A stretch of DNA of 63,742 nucleotides from Betaproteobacteria bacterium Ga0077532 (GTDB lineage: Bacteria > Pseudomonadota > Gammaproteobacteria > Burkholderiales > Ga0077523), in NCBI GenBank assembly GCA_001464895.1, contig LNEE01000042.1:1-63742 (forward strand), written 5' to 3'. Positions 45,324-53,907 of the stretch are shown one piece after another; position 1 is the stretch's first letter, and every line of letters starts with the position of its first letter. Position numbers and translations under genes: made by a program. Below the pieces are notes generated by a model. That model made no database searches, was not told where the DNA came from, and worked only from the letters and a program-made list of their open reading frames with translations.

Positions 45324-46163
45324 TCAGGCCGGGTCCTTGTTGGCGTCGAGGTAGCGGCGCGCCTGCTGCGTCACGGCAGAACTGCACAGGGCGCGATAGT
45401 AGTCGGCGTGCACGGTGCGCTCCCATTGGATGGGGGCGAGCGAATTGACGACCCGGATGTCGCTCTGGAACCGCGTCACCGACGAATGATTGATTTCCTG
45501 TCCGTGCACGAGCGAAAGACTGAACACGAGGGCCTGGCCCGGCCGGACATGCACGGGGCTCACGCGCTTGCGGATCTCCTCGGGCAATTCCTTCGGCGCG
45601 TACAGAAATCCGAGCTGGTGCTTGACCGATCCCTTCGTGACGTCTTCGCTCGCGAACTGCTTCACGGGCGTCTCGTCCTCGGAGAGGACGTGCGTGCCGG
45701 ATACGACGCCGAGGGAGCCCGTGGGCCCCGCATCGGTGAACGGCACGCTGACCGACAACTCGTAGGGGCTGCCACCGTAGTGGGTATCGCGATGAATGCC
45801 GATGTTGTCCTGGCGCAACCCGGGCCGGGCGATCCGGAGGTACGGGTAGTTCTGGACGTGGAGGTCCGGACCGATGAAGCGACGGAAGAATGCGAGATTC
45901 TCCTCGATCAGCGCAGGACCGAGTCCGGACGCCTGGTAGCGCTGCGTGAGGTCGTGCTGTATCTCGATATGGCGCCGGTCGTCGTCGACGTGCAGGTGGT
46001 AGTTGTCGAGAATGTCGAGGTCGGGAATCCACGAATCGCGAAGCCAGCCCAGCAACTGCCGTCGGATCTCGAACAAGACGGACTGGTCCGCCTTCTGGAA
46101 ATCGAGGACGACCCAACCGTTCTTCGCGAATGCTTCCGATTGATCTTCGGTACTAGTGGACAT
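45324..46163 (-). CDS. PhyH-type Fe(II)/2-oxoglutarate dioxygenase
   Basis: A 279-residue protein of the phytanoyl-CoA dioxygenase family. The iron-binding HxD is at H124 and D126 (IGIHRDTHYGG). The distal His lies in SLVHGQEINHSS, and the 2-oxoglutarate-binding Arg probably in TRFQSDIRV. It would hydroxylate an aliphatic carbon of a small molecule or sugar-linked group. It is the first gene of the long minus-strand run and is 67 bp from the dehydrogenase gene. Such enzymes are uncommon in polysaccharide clusters. Confidence 0.83.
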   Translation of the reverse strand: MSTSTEDQSEAFAKNGWVVLDFQKADQSVLFEIRRQLLGWLRDSWIPDLDILDNYHLHVDDDRRHIEIQHDLTQRYQASGLGPALIEENLAFFRRFIGPDLHVQNYPYLRIARPGLRQDNIGIHRDTHYGGSPYELSVSVPFTDAGPTGSLGVVSGTHVLSEDETPVKQFASEDVTKGSVKHQLGFLYAPKELPEEIRKRVSPVHVRPGQALVFSLSLVHGQEINHSSVTRFQSDIRVVNSLAPIQWERTVHADYYRALCSSAVTQQARRYLDANKDPA

Positions 46164-46452
46164 GCGCCATCCGCAAGATGATTTGAATCAAACGATGGAT
46201 CACGCCGGCTCACCGAACCGCCCGTGGCCCAAGAAGACGCTCTTCTCATGACGACGCGCCGAAAAAATCTGCGTTTCTGTCCGAATTATAGGGGACCTTG
46301 CCTGTCCGCGCCGCTCTGGAATGCACATCGCATCCGGGCTTTCTGGCGCTTCGGCGACCAACCGCGCAGATGGCATCGCACTGGCCCTCGATCGCCAACC
46401 GTTTCACAATCGGGTCGAGCAGCACAAGACGCAGAGAACCGGAGAGCGCGCT
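46164..46452. promoter_or_regulatory. Divergent intergenic region between PhyH and sulfotransferase-like genes
   Basis: This 289-bp region should hold promoters for both the minus-strand block A and the plus-strand sulfotransferase-like pair. An 11-bp palindrome, TTTGAATCAAA at 46182-46192, lies about 20 nt ahead of the PhyH start and could be an operator. An AT-rich patch near 46262-46292 (ATTATAGG) could be a -10 region. Neither is strong enough to call. Confidence 0.3.
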
Positions 46453-48282
46453 TTGCCGCCGCACATGTTGCCCAGCGACCCCTCAGAGGAGAATCCTTCG
46501 CACCCGCCGGATGCTGATGCGGTGGCGCCTGCGCCCCCCGTAGCCTGCGACGACGATGGCAATGCCGCCATGACGGCACTCCACCAGACCCTCGCCGAGG
46601 CGAACTGGCTGCTTCGAGAGTACGAAGAGATCATCGTCGCACTCGCCCTGGGCACTCTGCCTGCGGCACTGGAGAGAAAGAACCGGATCATTGGGATGCT
46701 GTCGCGCCGGGATCTACCCCTCCCGGACGAGCTGCACGAGCAGGCGCTTCGGCAGGGCCTCGGCGACCGACCCGATGATGCGGAGTTGACGTTCAGCCTG
46801 GTGGCGCTGCTGGTGAAGCTCGGTCGTGCGCCGCTGCCCGAAGCATCGACGCTCCCCCGCCATCCGATCGCGCACGCGGGCGACGCGCGGATCGACGAAG
46901 ATCTCCTGTCTTACACCAGCACCGGCGACACCCTCGGCGCATTGACCCTTCTCTGGCGCGCTGCGCGACGCACCGGCGACAGCATGCTCACGTGGATCCG
47001 CTTCGCAGATTTCTTCGTTGACCGCGGTCAGTTCGATCACGCCATGGTCGCCTTCGACCAGGGACTCGACGCGCCGGGTGCGGAATCGATTGAGGCACTC
47101 GACACTCTCGGGTATGTGGCAGCCCGCTTGGCCGAAGCCGGACGGATCGATCATGCGCGACTCGGATCGATCCTCCCCATGGTCTCGTCAGTGGCGGCGC
47201 CGGAAGTCGTCCGCCACCGCGGCAACCTGCTGAGAATCCTCGGTGACGCGCGTTCCGCTGCTGCGACGCTGGAACCTGTCGCCCTCAAGGCCGCACACGA
47301 TGCCTGGACCTCCTACCTCGGATTTCGAGCGCAGTATGCGGACGGCAATACTGAGCGTGCCTACGGTCACCTCCGGCAAGCACTCGCACGCGACCCCGTA
47401 CGTATCGTGGGAGAGATTCTGCGGCACACCGGTGCTGTCGTCTCTACGCTGGTCAGCCGACTAGAGCGCAGTGATGAACTGGGCGACTGGTTGACGGACA
47501 TCTTCCCGCATACCCCGGGGATTCACGTAATCCCACCCTATCCAACCCCAGAATCCCGGGCGAGCACGGCAGCGCAGCGTGTAGTGGCCCTCGACCGCGG
47601 GCTGCCATCGGCAGTCCTGGTGGCACAGGGCAAGAGCGGCAGCGTCGCCATGGCCCAGATCCTCGCCCACGGGTTCCAACTGGCGAATGTCGCCTACGCC
47701 CTGACCGTGTCGCGCGTTGTTTTGCCATGGGTGGCGGACATGGTTCGCGGGGGCGCCTGCCGCGTAACGCACCTCGCCCCCCGTGACATCAACGTCCGCC
47801 TGTTGGCAGATGCTGGCGTCGGTAAGGTTTTCGTACACGTCCGGGATCCCCGCGGGCAGCTGGTGTCGCTGGTCCATCACTATCGACGATACGGCACGCA
47901 GAACGCGCTGTTCGACGCCCGCTGGGCACGCATGTCGGTCGACGAGCAGATCGAGTACTGTCTGATACACCACCTGACCAAGCACATCGACTGGATCTCG
48001 GGCTGGCTCGCGGCCCGGGACCGCCTGACGCTCCATTTCACGACCTACGAGGCGTTTGTGGGGGACAAGGCGCGCTTCGTGGAGAGCATGCTCGAGCACT
48101 ATGGCGGAAACACCGCGTATTTCGACCGCGATGCCGCACTGGGCCACCATGGCGGCATCGACTACCACTTCCGTCGGGGGGAGGCGGAAAGCTGGCGCGA
48201 CGAGCTTTCACCTGCGCAGATAGAGACCATCAACCGCGCCATGCCGGACGACTTCTGGCGGACGTTCGGCTGGAATCCCTGA
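46453..48282 (+). CDS. Helical-repeat protein with C-terminal sulfotransferase-like domain
   Basis: A protein of about 609 residues. The N-terminal two thirds is helical and repeat-like, including PDELHEQALRQGLGDRPDDA and DRGQFDHAMVAFDQGLDAPG, and resembles TPR-type scaffolds. The C-terminal domain has VLVAQGKSGSVAMAQIL (near residue 390), a relative of the sulfotransferase PAPS-binding loop, and HVRDPRGQLVSLVHHY (near 460), matching the 3'-phosphate loop. A terminal SWRDELSPAQIETINRAM also fits that family. TTG 46453 has GGAGAG 6 nt upstream; ATG 46465 and ATG 46570 are alternatives, and comparison with the next gene favours the region near 46570. The PxSG loop is changed, so activity is uncertain. 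Confidence 0.72.
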   Translation: MPPHMLPSDPSEENPSHPPDADAVAPAPPVACDDDGNAAMTALHQTLAEANWLLREYEEIIVALALGTLPAALERKNRIIGMLSRRDLPLPDELHEQALRQGLGDRPDDAELTFSLVALLVKLGRAPLPEASTLPRHPIAHAGDARIDEDLLSYTSTGDTLGALTLLWRAARRTGDSMLTWIRFADFFVDRGQFDHAMVAFDQGLDAPGAESIEALDTLGYVAARLAEAGRIDHARLGSILPMVSSVAAPEVVRHRGNLLRILGDARSAAATLEPVALKAAHDAWTSYLGFRAQYADGNTERAYGHLRQALARDPVRIVGEILRHTGAVVSTLVSRLERSDELGDWLTDIFPHTPGIHVIPPYPTPESRASTAAQRVVALDRGLPSAVLVAQGKSGSVAMAQILAHGFQLANVAYALTVSRVVLPWVADMVRGGACRVTHLAPRDINVRLLADAGVGKVFVHVRDPRGQLVSLVHHYRRYGTQNALFDARWARMSVDEQIEYCLIHHLTKHIDWISGWLAARDRLTLHFTTYEAFVGDKARFVESMLEHYGGNTAYFDRDAALGHHGGIDYHFRRGEAESWRDELSPAQIETINRAMPDDFWRTFGWNP

Positions 48283-48291
48283 GATGCGTCC

Positions 48292-50070
48292 ATGACCTCA
48301 CCGCCCCTGGACGACGATGCGTCGAAGCTCCGCGAACAGGCGTGGCTCGCGGATGAGTACGCGGAAATCATTGCGGTCATGGCCGGCGGACAGTGGCCAG
48401 AAGCCCTCTCAAGAAAGCAGCGGATCATCGCGATCCTCGTGTCGCGCGATCTCCCGATCCCGGATGATCTCCACGAGGCAGCCCTCAGACAGGCCCTGGC
48501 GGAGAATCCCGATGATGTCGGGCTCGCGTTCAGCTTGGTGAGCCTGCTGCTGCGACTCGATCGGCCCCCTCTGCCGGATGCCCCGGCACCGACGTCGGCG
48601 CCTCGCGAGGGGATGGCGCACGAGGTGGATTCCCACCTCCGCCAGGCGTCCGCACATCACCTCGCTGGGGAGTACACGCGCACGCTGGCGTCTCTCTGGT
48701 GCGCTGCAAGCATCGCACCGCACGATCTCCGAAGCTGGGCACTGCATGCCCTTGTATTCGCCGAGAACGGCCAGTGGCCGATGGCCCGCATCGCCTTCGA
48801 TCGTGGTGCCCAGCTCGCCAAGAGCAGCTCCGTGGCCGGGTTGGCAAACCTCGGGCAGGCGCTCCAGCGGCTCGCTGAGGCCGGCCATTCGACTGCCGAC
48901 GAGTGCCTGCGCCTCGCGCAGCTGCTGGCAAGCGCCGGCGAGATCGGCCGGCACGCCTCCGCCGTGGCCCCGAGTCCCGCGGGCGACGTCACGGCGTCAC
49001 ACCTGTGGCGCCTCGGTGGTGATGTCGGCAAGGCCCTGGAAGCAGCGTATCGCCCCCGGCGGCACGACCACCTCCGCGCAGGCGACGCACCGGCGGCGCT
49101 CGCGGAATTCCTGGCGCGGTTCGCAGCCGACGACGACCGAGGCGCCCACGACTGTCTGCGCGCGGCGATCGTGGCCGACCCTGTCCATGCCGTTCACGAG
49201 ATCGTGCGCAGCTACAGCGGCGAGGTGGAGACGCTGTACTTCCGCATCGGCGGCGAGGACACGATCGCCGACTGGCTGACGGCCCACCACGACGCCTCGA
49301 GCGACATCACCCTCGTGCCATCCTTCCAGTCGCGGGAGTCCGCGATGGCCGCCAGCCGGATGCGCGCCGAGGCGATGGACCGGGGACTGCCCTCGGCGCT
49401 GGTGGTGACCCAGCCCAAGAGTGCGAGCGTGTCGATCGCGGGGATCTTCGGTGGCGGCTTCCGCCTGCCGACCGTCCTCTACAGCTTCCTGCGGGGGCGT
49501 GTCGTTCTGCCCTGGGCACTGGATTTCGCCCGCGGTGGCGGCTTCTTCGTCCGGCACCTGAACCCGACCGCGCGGAACATCGCCCTGCTGGGTGAGGCCG
49601 GCCTCGACCGCGTGATCGTCCAGGTGCGGGATCCCCGCGCGCAGTTCCTGTCGATGATCCACCACCTGGATCGCTATCCGCGCTACAACACGCCGGCAGT
49701 CAACGCTCGTTGGCCATCGCTGTCGTTCGACGAGCGGTTCGACCTCGTCGCAGATCTGCTGCTCGACCACGAGATGGTGTGGCTACAGGGGTGGATCGAG
49801 GCAAGAGGATCACTCGATGTTCGTTTCGTCACCTTCGAGGAATTCATCCGGAACAAAGAGCGATTCGTCGAACGACTGCTAGCGATGTACGGCGGCGATA
49901 CGCGGCACTTCGATCCGAAAGCCGCAGTCGCCGACAACCCGAAAGTTGACAACCATTTCCGGTCCGGTACCACTGACGAATGGCAGAAAGCGTTCTCGGC
50001 TCGCCAGATCGAGCGAATCACCCGGGCGATGCCGTCAGAGTGCTGGTCGCTATTCGAATGGCCGGCTTGA
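48292..50070 (+). CDS. Paralogous helical-repeat sulfotransferase-like protein
   Basis: A 592-residue paralogue of the preceding gene, 9 bp downstream. The N termini match closely: LADEYAEIIAVMAGGQWPEA here and LREYEEIIVALALGTLPAA there, followed by RKQRIIAILVSRDLPIPDD. The sulfotransferase-like domain has VVTQPKSASVSIAGIF (near 374) and VQVRDPRAQFLSMIHH (near 446). The end is EWQKAFSARQIERITRAM. The PKS core of the PAPS loop is better preserved than in the first copy. The repeat region has degenerate TPR-like spacing. Together the pair may sulfate the surface glycan or an associated protein (inference). Confidence 0.75.
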   Translation: MTSPPLDDDASKLREQAWLADEYAEIIAVMAGGQWPEALSRKQRIIAILVSRDLPIPDDLHEAALRQALAENPDDVGLAFSLVSLLLRLDRPPLPDAPAPTSAPREGMAHEVDSHLRQASAHHLAGEYTRTLASLWCAASIAPHDLRSWALHALVFAENGQWPMARIAFDRGAQLAKSSSVAGLANLGQALQRLAEAGHSTADECLRLAQLLASAGEIGRHASAVAPSPAGDVTASHLWRLGGDVGKALEAAYRPRRHDHLRAGDAPAALAEFLARFAADDDRGAHDCLRAAIVADPVHAVHEIVRSYSGEVETLYFRIGGEDTIADWLTAHHDASSDITLVPSFQSRESAMAASRMRAEAMDRGLPSALVVTQPKSASVSIAGIFGGGFRLPTVLYSFLRGRVVLPWALDFARGGGFFVRHLNPTARNIALLGEAGLDRVIVQVRDPRAQFLSMIHHLDRYPRYNTPAVNARWPSLSFDERFDLVADLLLDHEMVWLQGWIEARGSLDVRFVTFEEFIRNKERFVERLLAMYGGDTRHFDPKAAVADNPKVDNHFRSGTTDEWQKAFSARQIERITRAMPSECWSLFEWPA

Positions 50071-50106
50071 CGGCGACGCGTGGCAGTGAAAGGTGCCCTT
50101 CGCGAA

Positions 50107-50859
50107 TCACGATGGTCGTGCCACACCGGCGTATCGATCATCTGGCACCAACGTCGTGAATTCGATGCTGACGCGAGTCATCTCGCCACGCGTCACGGCG
50201 CCTCCGTGCAGCAAGTCGTAGTTGAAGACGGCGGCGTCCCCAGGACGGCTCTCGAACAGCTCCAGCGCCGGGTGCTCGCCCTCGTCGAGAAGCGGCTTCT
50301 TCATGCCGGCGCGATCGATGAGGTGATAGCGCCAAGCGCGCTGGTGCGAGTTGGGGGAGAGCAGGAGACCGCTCTTGCCGGGTTCGCAGCACACGGCGAC
50401 CCAGACCTTCACGCGCTTCATGCCATGGGGGACCTTGAACCCGTAGATCTGCCAGAACCAGTCGTCGGCGTGGAGTGATCCGACATCCGACTCGACGCCT
50501 GGTCGCACCAGGCGGATCGAGATGCTGGGCCGGCCGACGCCCTCCTCATCGGTGATGTCGACGACGCCGAAGTCGCGTTCCAGGGCGCAGTACAGCGATG
50601 TCCCCTTGATGCTGTCCACCGCCGCGGACGGGAGTATGCGCTGCTGTCGTGTCAGGAGGCGTTCGTGAGGAAGCTGCGAGGACACCTCGTGGTAGCGCTC
50701 GAGCGGCGTGTCGCGAAACAGCTCAACAGTGGCGGGATCGATCTCCGCCAACTGCGACGCCATGTGGTCCGACACGAGACCGCGGACCATCTGGAGTTCT
50801 TCGGGGGCCAGATGCAGGCCCAGATGGAAACCTGGCGAGTTCCTGACGCTGTCGAGCAC
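50107..50859 (-). CDS. PhyH-type Fe(II)/2-oxoglutarate dioxygenase-like protein
   Basis: A 250-residue protein with an iron-binding HxD at H130 and D132 (VGSLHADDWFWQ). The distal His block is NYDLLHGGAVTRG, followed by EMTRVSIEFT. It resembles the phytanoyl-CoA dioxygenase superfamily, more distantly than the copy at 45324. It stands alone, convergent with the sulfotransferase-like pair (36-bp gap). Its substrate is unknown; the context suggests hydroxylation of a glycan or lipid component. Confidence 0.75.
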   Translation of the reverse strand: MLDSVRNSPGFHLGLHLAPEELQMVRGLVSDHMASQLAEIDPATVELFRDTPLERYHEVSSQLPHERLLTRQQRILPSAAVDSIKGTSLYCALERDFGVVDITDEEGVGRPSISIRLVRPGVESDVGSLHADDWFWQIYGFKVPHGMKRVKVWVAVCCEPGKSGLLLSPNSHQRAWRYHLIDRAGMKKPLLDEGEHPALELFESRPGDAAVFNYDLLHGGAVTRGEMTRVSIEFTTLVPDDRYAGVARPS

Positions 50860-51003
50860 GACGGTGATCCTTTGAGTTCGGTGCGCGGCGGCAACTCCGC
50901 GAACGAGATGCGACGATCATAGCAATGCGTTAGGACGCACGGAAGCGAGCCAAAGGCTTGTTCCATTTTGCACCATCCTCGTTCATATTCGGGCCCGTTG
51001 AAA

Positions 51004-52281
51004 ATGATTGCCAAGCCCCGAACAACCAACCTGACGAGCATGAGGCAGAAGAAAGAATTCATTCCGGCGCTCGGGACGATGCGCGCCATCGCGGCCTTTC
51101 TCGTGATCTACGGGCACTACAGCGTCTGGGTGTCACCATTCCAGAACGAGGCCAAAGGGATCGTCCAGTTCCGCATCGCAAGTTCTACGGGGATGACTTT
51201 GTTTTTCGTATTGAGCGGCTTCGTCATTCACTACAACTACGCTAGGCTCTTTTCGGGATCGAGTCGCGCGGGCGCTGCGTTCTCACTGGCGATTGCTCGC
51301 ATCGCACGTCTCTATCCCCTGTACCTTTTCTTCCTGTTCGCGTGGCTGGTTCGGAGCCATGGACACCTCCAGCGATTCGTCTCCGACGAATCGTTTCGCG
51401 CGTTCGTGCTCCTGCACATTGTCGGCATCCAGGCATGGTTCCCGATCGCCTACGAGAATGCGATCGTCAGCAACAGCTTCTTCAACGTCTCCTGGTCGAT
51501 TTCCACGGAGCTCTTCTTCTACCTCGTCTATCCGCTGATCTTCCGCGCCCTATCCGTTCTGAGATCACAGCGCTCGACGATCTCGGCTGCGGCGGTGCTG
51601 TGCGCCATCATGGCATTCGGATCTCCCGCGACGGCGACATTCCTCGTGGAACGCTGGTCGCCGTTGGGGCCGTCGCTCGGTTTCGGTACAACAGACCCTG
51701 GCAACTCGTTCTGGATGTGGCTGATCTACCTGTCTCCGTACTTCCGACTCCCGGAGTTCCTGTTGGGCGCACTCATGGCACACCTCCATGCCCAACGGCG
51801 TGCGACGCCGGCACACGCACCTTCTCGTGCCGAATACGCGCTCCCGTGGGTCGCGCTCGCCGTCATTCTTGCCTCGGGATCGCTCGTCTTCGTGTTTCCC
51901 CATGTCCCGCAGATCGCGATGCTGGAGAAAAACTTCCTGTTAGCGCCGGGCCTGGGGCTGTTGATGCTGTCTGTCGCCGGTACCGACACACCGGTCTCCC
52001 GCCTGCTCGGAGCCGGCGCGTTGGTATGGCTCGGCGAGATCAGCTATTCGCTCTACCTGATCCACCCGTTCGTGCCCCGCCTGATCGACATTCCCTACAA
52101 CGCATATCCGATGGGGGTGGTCGGTCTCGTGATGTACGCCGTCCTGCTGGGTCTGAGCCTAGTGTTCCTGATCGCGATGTCCTGGGGAACGTACACGCTC
52201 ATCGAGCGCCCGGGGCGTCGGATCATCCGTCGCATCGGCGGGCGCCTTCTGCGGGACCCATCCGTCCAGGCCGACTCTTGA
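51004..52281 (+). CDS. OafA/YrhL-type membrane acyltransferase
   Basis: A protein of about 425 residues with ten or so membrane helices. FIPALGTMRAIAAFLVIYGH near the N terminus carries the catalytic-region His of acyltransferase family 3. SWSISTELFFYLVYPLIF and SYSLYLIHPFV are the other family hallmarks. These enzymes O-acetylate (or otherwise acylate) surface polysaccharide. Starts ATG 51004 and ATG 51040 are both possible; neither has a strong Shine-Dalgarno. The DNA upstream (50941-51003) is more AT-rich than the neighbours. It is convergent with block B. Confidence 0.85.
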   Translation: MIAKPRTTNLTSMRQKKEFIPALGTMRAIAAFLVIYGHYSVWVSPFQNEAKGIVQFRIASSTGMTLFFVLSGFVIHYNYARLFSGSSRAGAAFSLAIARIARLYPLYLFFLFAWLVRSHGHLQRFVSDESFRAFVLLHIVGIQAWFPIAYENAIVSNSFFNVSWSISTELFFYLVYPLIFRALSVLRSQRSTISAAAVLCAIMAFGSPATATFLVERWSPLGPSLGFGTTDPGNSFWMWLIYLSPYFRLPEFLLGALMAHLHAQRRATPAHAPSRAEYALPWVALAVILASGSLVFVFPHVPQIAMLEKNFLLAPGLGLLMLSVAGTDTPVSRLLGAGALVWLGEISYSLYLIHPFVPRLIDIPYNAYPMGVVGLVMYAVLLGLSLVFLIAMSWGTYTLIERPGRRIIRRIGGRLLRDPSVQADS

Positions 52282-52344
52282 CGGGGCATGGGCGGCTCTG
52301 CCGTCCTCGTTCGCGAAGCAGCACGCGGCGCGCGCCGTCTTGCA

Positions 52345-53901
52345 TCAAAGCAGGTCCTCGTGCGCCTTAAGGAAGTCTCCAGAGATCGCACCGTTCCCCG
52401 GGACGGCAACGGCCGCGCGGATCGCGTCGAAGCGCGCCACGAGCAGCGCGGCTTCGCGACGCGAAGCCGCGGCGCGTTCCCCGCGATTCAGCATCTCGTC
52501 GACCGCGGCTGAGATCTCTCCCGCGGTGTTGTCGACGATCTCCAACCCGGTCTCGCGGAAGAAGTGACCGGACCACGTGTCGCGCGGCAGACGCAATGTC
52601 GATTCGAAATCGAGCAGTCGTCCGGTTCGGATATCACGCAGGAGCTTGGGCACGATGATGTCCGCTCCCCGCAGTGCCGGTGCCGTGATCGGCAGCCAGT
52701 TGGTCAAGACTGCCGGCACGCCGAACGCCGCAGCCACCCAGTACAACGCCGAATTGGTGCCGAGCAGGAACCGGCACGATGCAGTGAGAAACACGTCCAT
52801 CCAGTCGGCCTTGAGATCCGAGCGCGCATAGTCGATCACGTGGTGCATACCGGGCAGTGGCGTCATGGAGGCGTCGCCCATGCGTATCACCCATCCGCCG
52901 GCATCGACGATCCGGCGGACAGCGTCGAGATAGTCCGCGATCGGCGCCATCCGGGGGGCGTTCCACGGTTCGCCGGTCTCCCGCCAGAATCCCGCCTCCC
53001 GCACATGGAGGCACACGAACCAGTCATCCGCATCCAATCCGAAGCGTCGCAGCACGGCTGCTCCGCGTCTGCGATCGTCGTCCCGCAGGCGTAGCAGCGG
53101 TGCGCGCCCCTCTGCATCCCAGGCCGACTGCGCAACAGCCATCGCCGGCAGGTAGTACGAAGGTGTCTCGGCATCGACGAACCACATGTGGAGTGGATCG
53201 CCGAGCAGCGGGATCTGCGCCTCCAGCCTCGTGCATGCAGCGGAATCGCGGATGATCTCGCAGTAGGGTTCGAAGTAGCCCAGGAAATGCGCATTGGCGA
53301 CTCGCCCCGGCGGCGCGAGGACCTTGAGCGGCGTCGGTGGAACACGGCCGAGCGCCCGCAGCTTCAGGTAGGGATCCAGGTGTGCGTTGTTGCCGAGCCA
53401 GCCGGTCCAGTTCGGTCCGAGGATGCGGTAGGCGTCGGGATCCTGTCCGGCCTCCATCGCCGCCTGCCGCTGCTGCTGCCGCCAGTGCCGCCAATGATCT
53501 CGCGCCTCGTCCAGGCGGTGGCAGAACCACAGGTTGCGCCCAAGGATCTCTTCCACATCGAGCCACCCCGGATTCGCCGCCATGGCATTGCGGAACCACG
53601 GCACGGCATCTTCGTATCGACCGAGATGGGTCAACCACTCGGCCACACGGAAGGGCGGCAGGGCATTGGTCGGCGCGAGGCGGTACACCTCGACGCCAAG
53701 CCGAATCGCCTCATCGTACTCGCCCCGGCGCCCCGCCTGCTCCGATAGCAGTCGCAAAGGCTCCGCCTCCCCAGGCCAGTCGGCCACGATTTGGAGCAGG
53801 AGGCGGCGCGCCTCGTCCGGTTGGCCGCTCTCCTCCGCGGCAACGGCCTGCTGGATCAGCACGTCGAGCCCCGACACGACCTTACGCCGCCTCCAGAACA
53901 C
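52345..53901 (-). CDS. TPR plus TIGR04372-family glycosyltransferase
   Basis: A 518-residue protein. Residues about 10-150 form TPR-like helical pairs (EESGQPDEARRLLLQIVADW, YDEAIRLGVEVYRLAPTNA, YEDAVPWFRNAMAANPGW). The remainder matches the TIGR04372 family: FVCLHVREAGFWRETG, IADYLDAVRRIVDAGG, VIRMGDASM and DYARSDLKADWMDVF. It is related to the enzyme at 40661, which lacks the TPR region. Six bases separate it from the upstream methyltransferase gene. TPR may recruit it to a protein substrate or complex (inference). Confidence 0.83.
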   Translation of the reverse strand: MFWRRRKVVSGLDVLIQQAVAAEESGQPDEARRLLLQIVADWPGEAEPLRLLSEQAGRRGEYDEAIRLGVEVYRLAPTNALPPFRVAEWLTHLGRYEDAVPWFRNAMAANPGWLDVEEILGRNLWFCHRLDEARDHWRHWRQQQRQAAMEAGQDPDAYRILGPNWTGWLGNNAHLDPYLKLRALGRVPPTPLKVLAPPGRVANAHFLGYFEPYCEIIRDSAACTRLEAQIPLLGDPLHMWFVDAETPSYYLPAMAVAQSAWDAEGRAPLLRLRDDDRRRGAAVLRRFGLDADDWFVCLHVREAGFWRETGEPWNAPRMAPIADYLDAVRRIVDAGGWVIRMGDASMTPLPGMHHVIDYARSDLKADWMDVFLTASCRFLLGTNSALYWVAAAFGVPAVLTNWLPITAPALRGADIIVPKLLRDIRTGRLLDFESTLRLPRDTWSGHFFRETGLEIVDNTAGEISAAVDEMLNRGERAAASRREAALLVARFDAIRAAVAVPGNGAISGDFLKAHEDLL

Positions 53902-53907
53902 GGGGGA

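Noticed and set aside
46262..46292. Promoter near ATTATAGG ahead of the sulfotransferase-like pair
   Set aside because: No -35 at suitable spacing; only the AT-rich patch is real.
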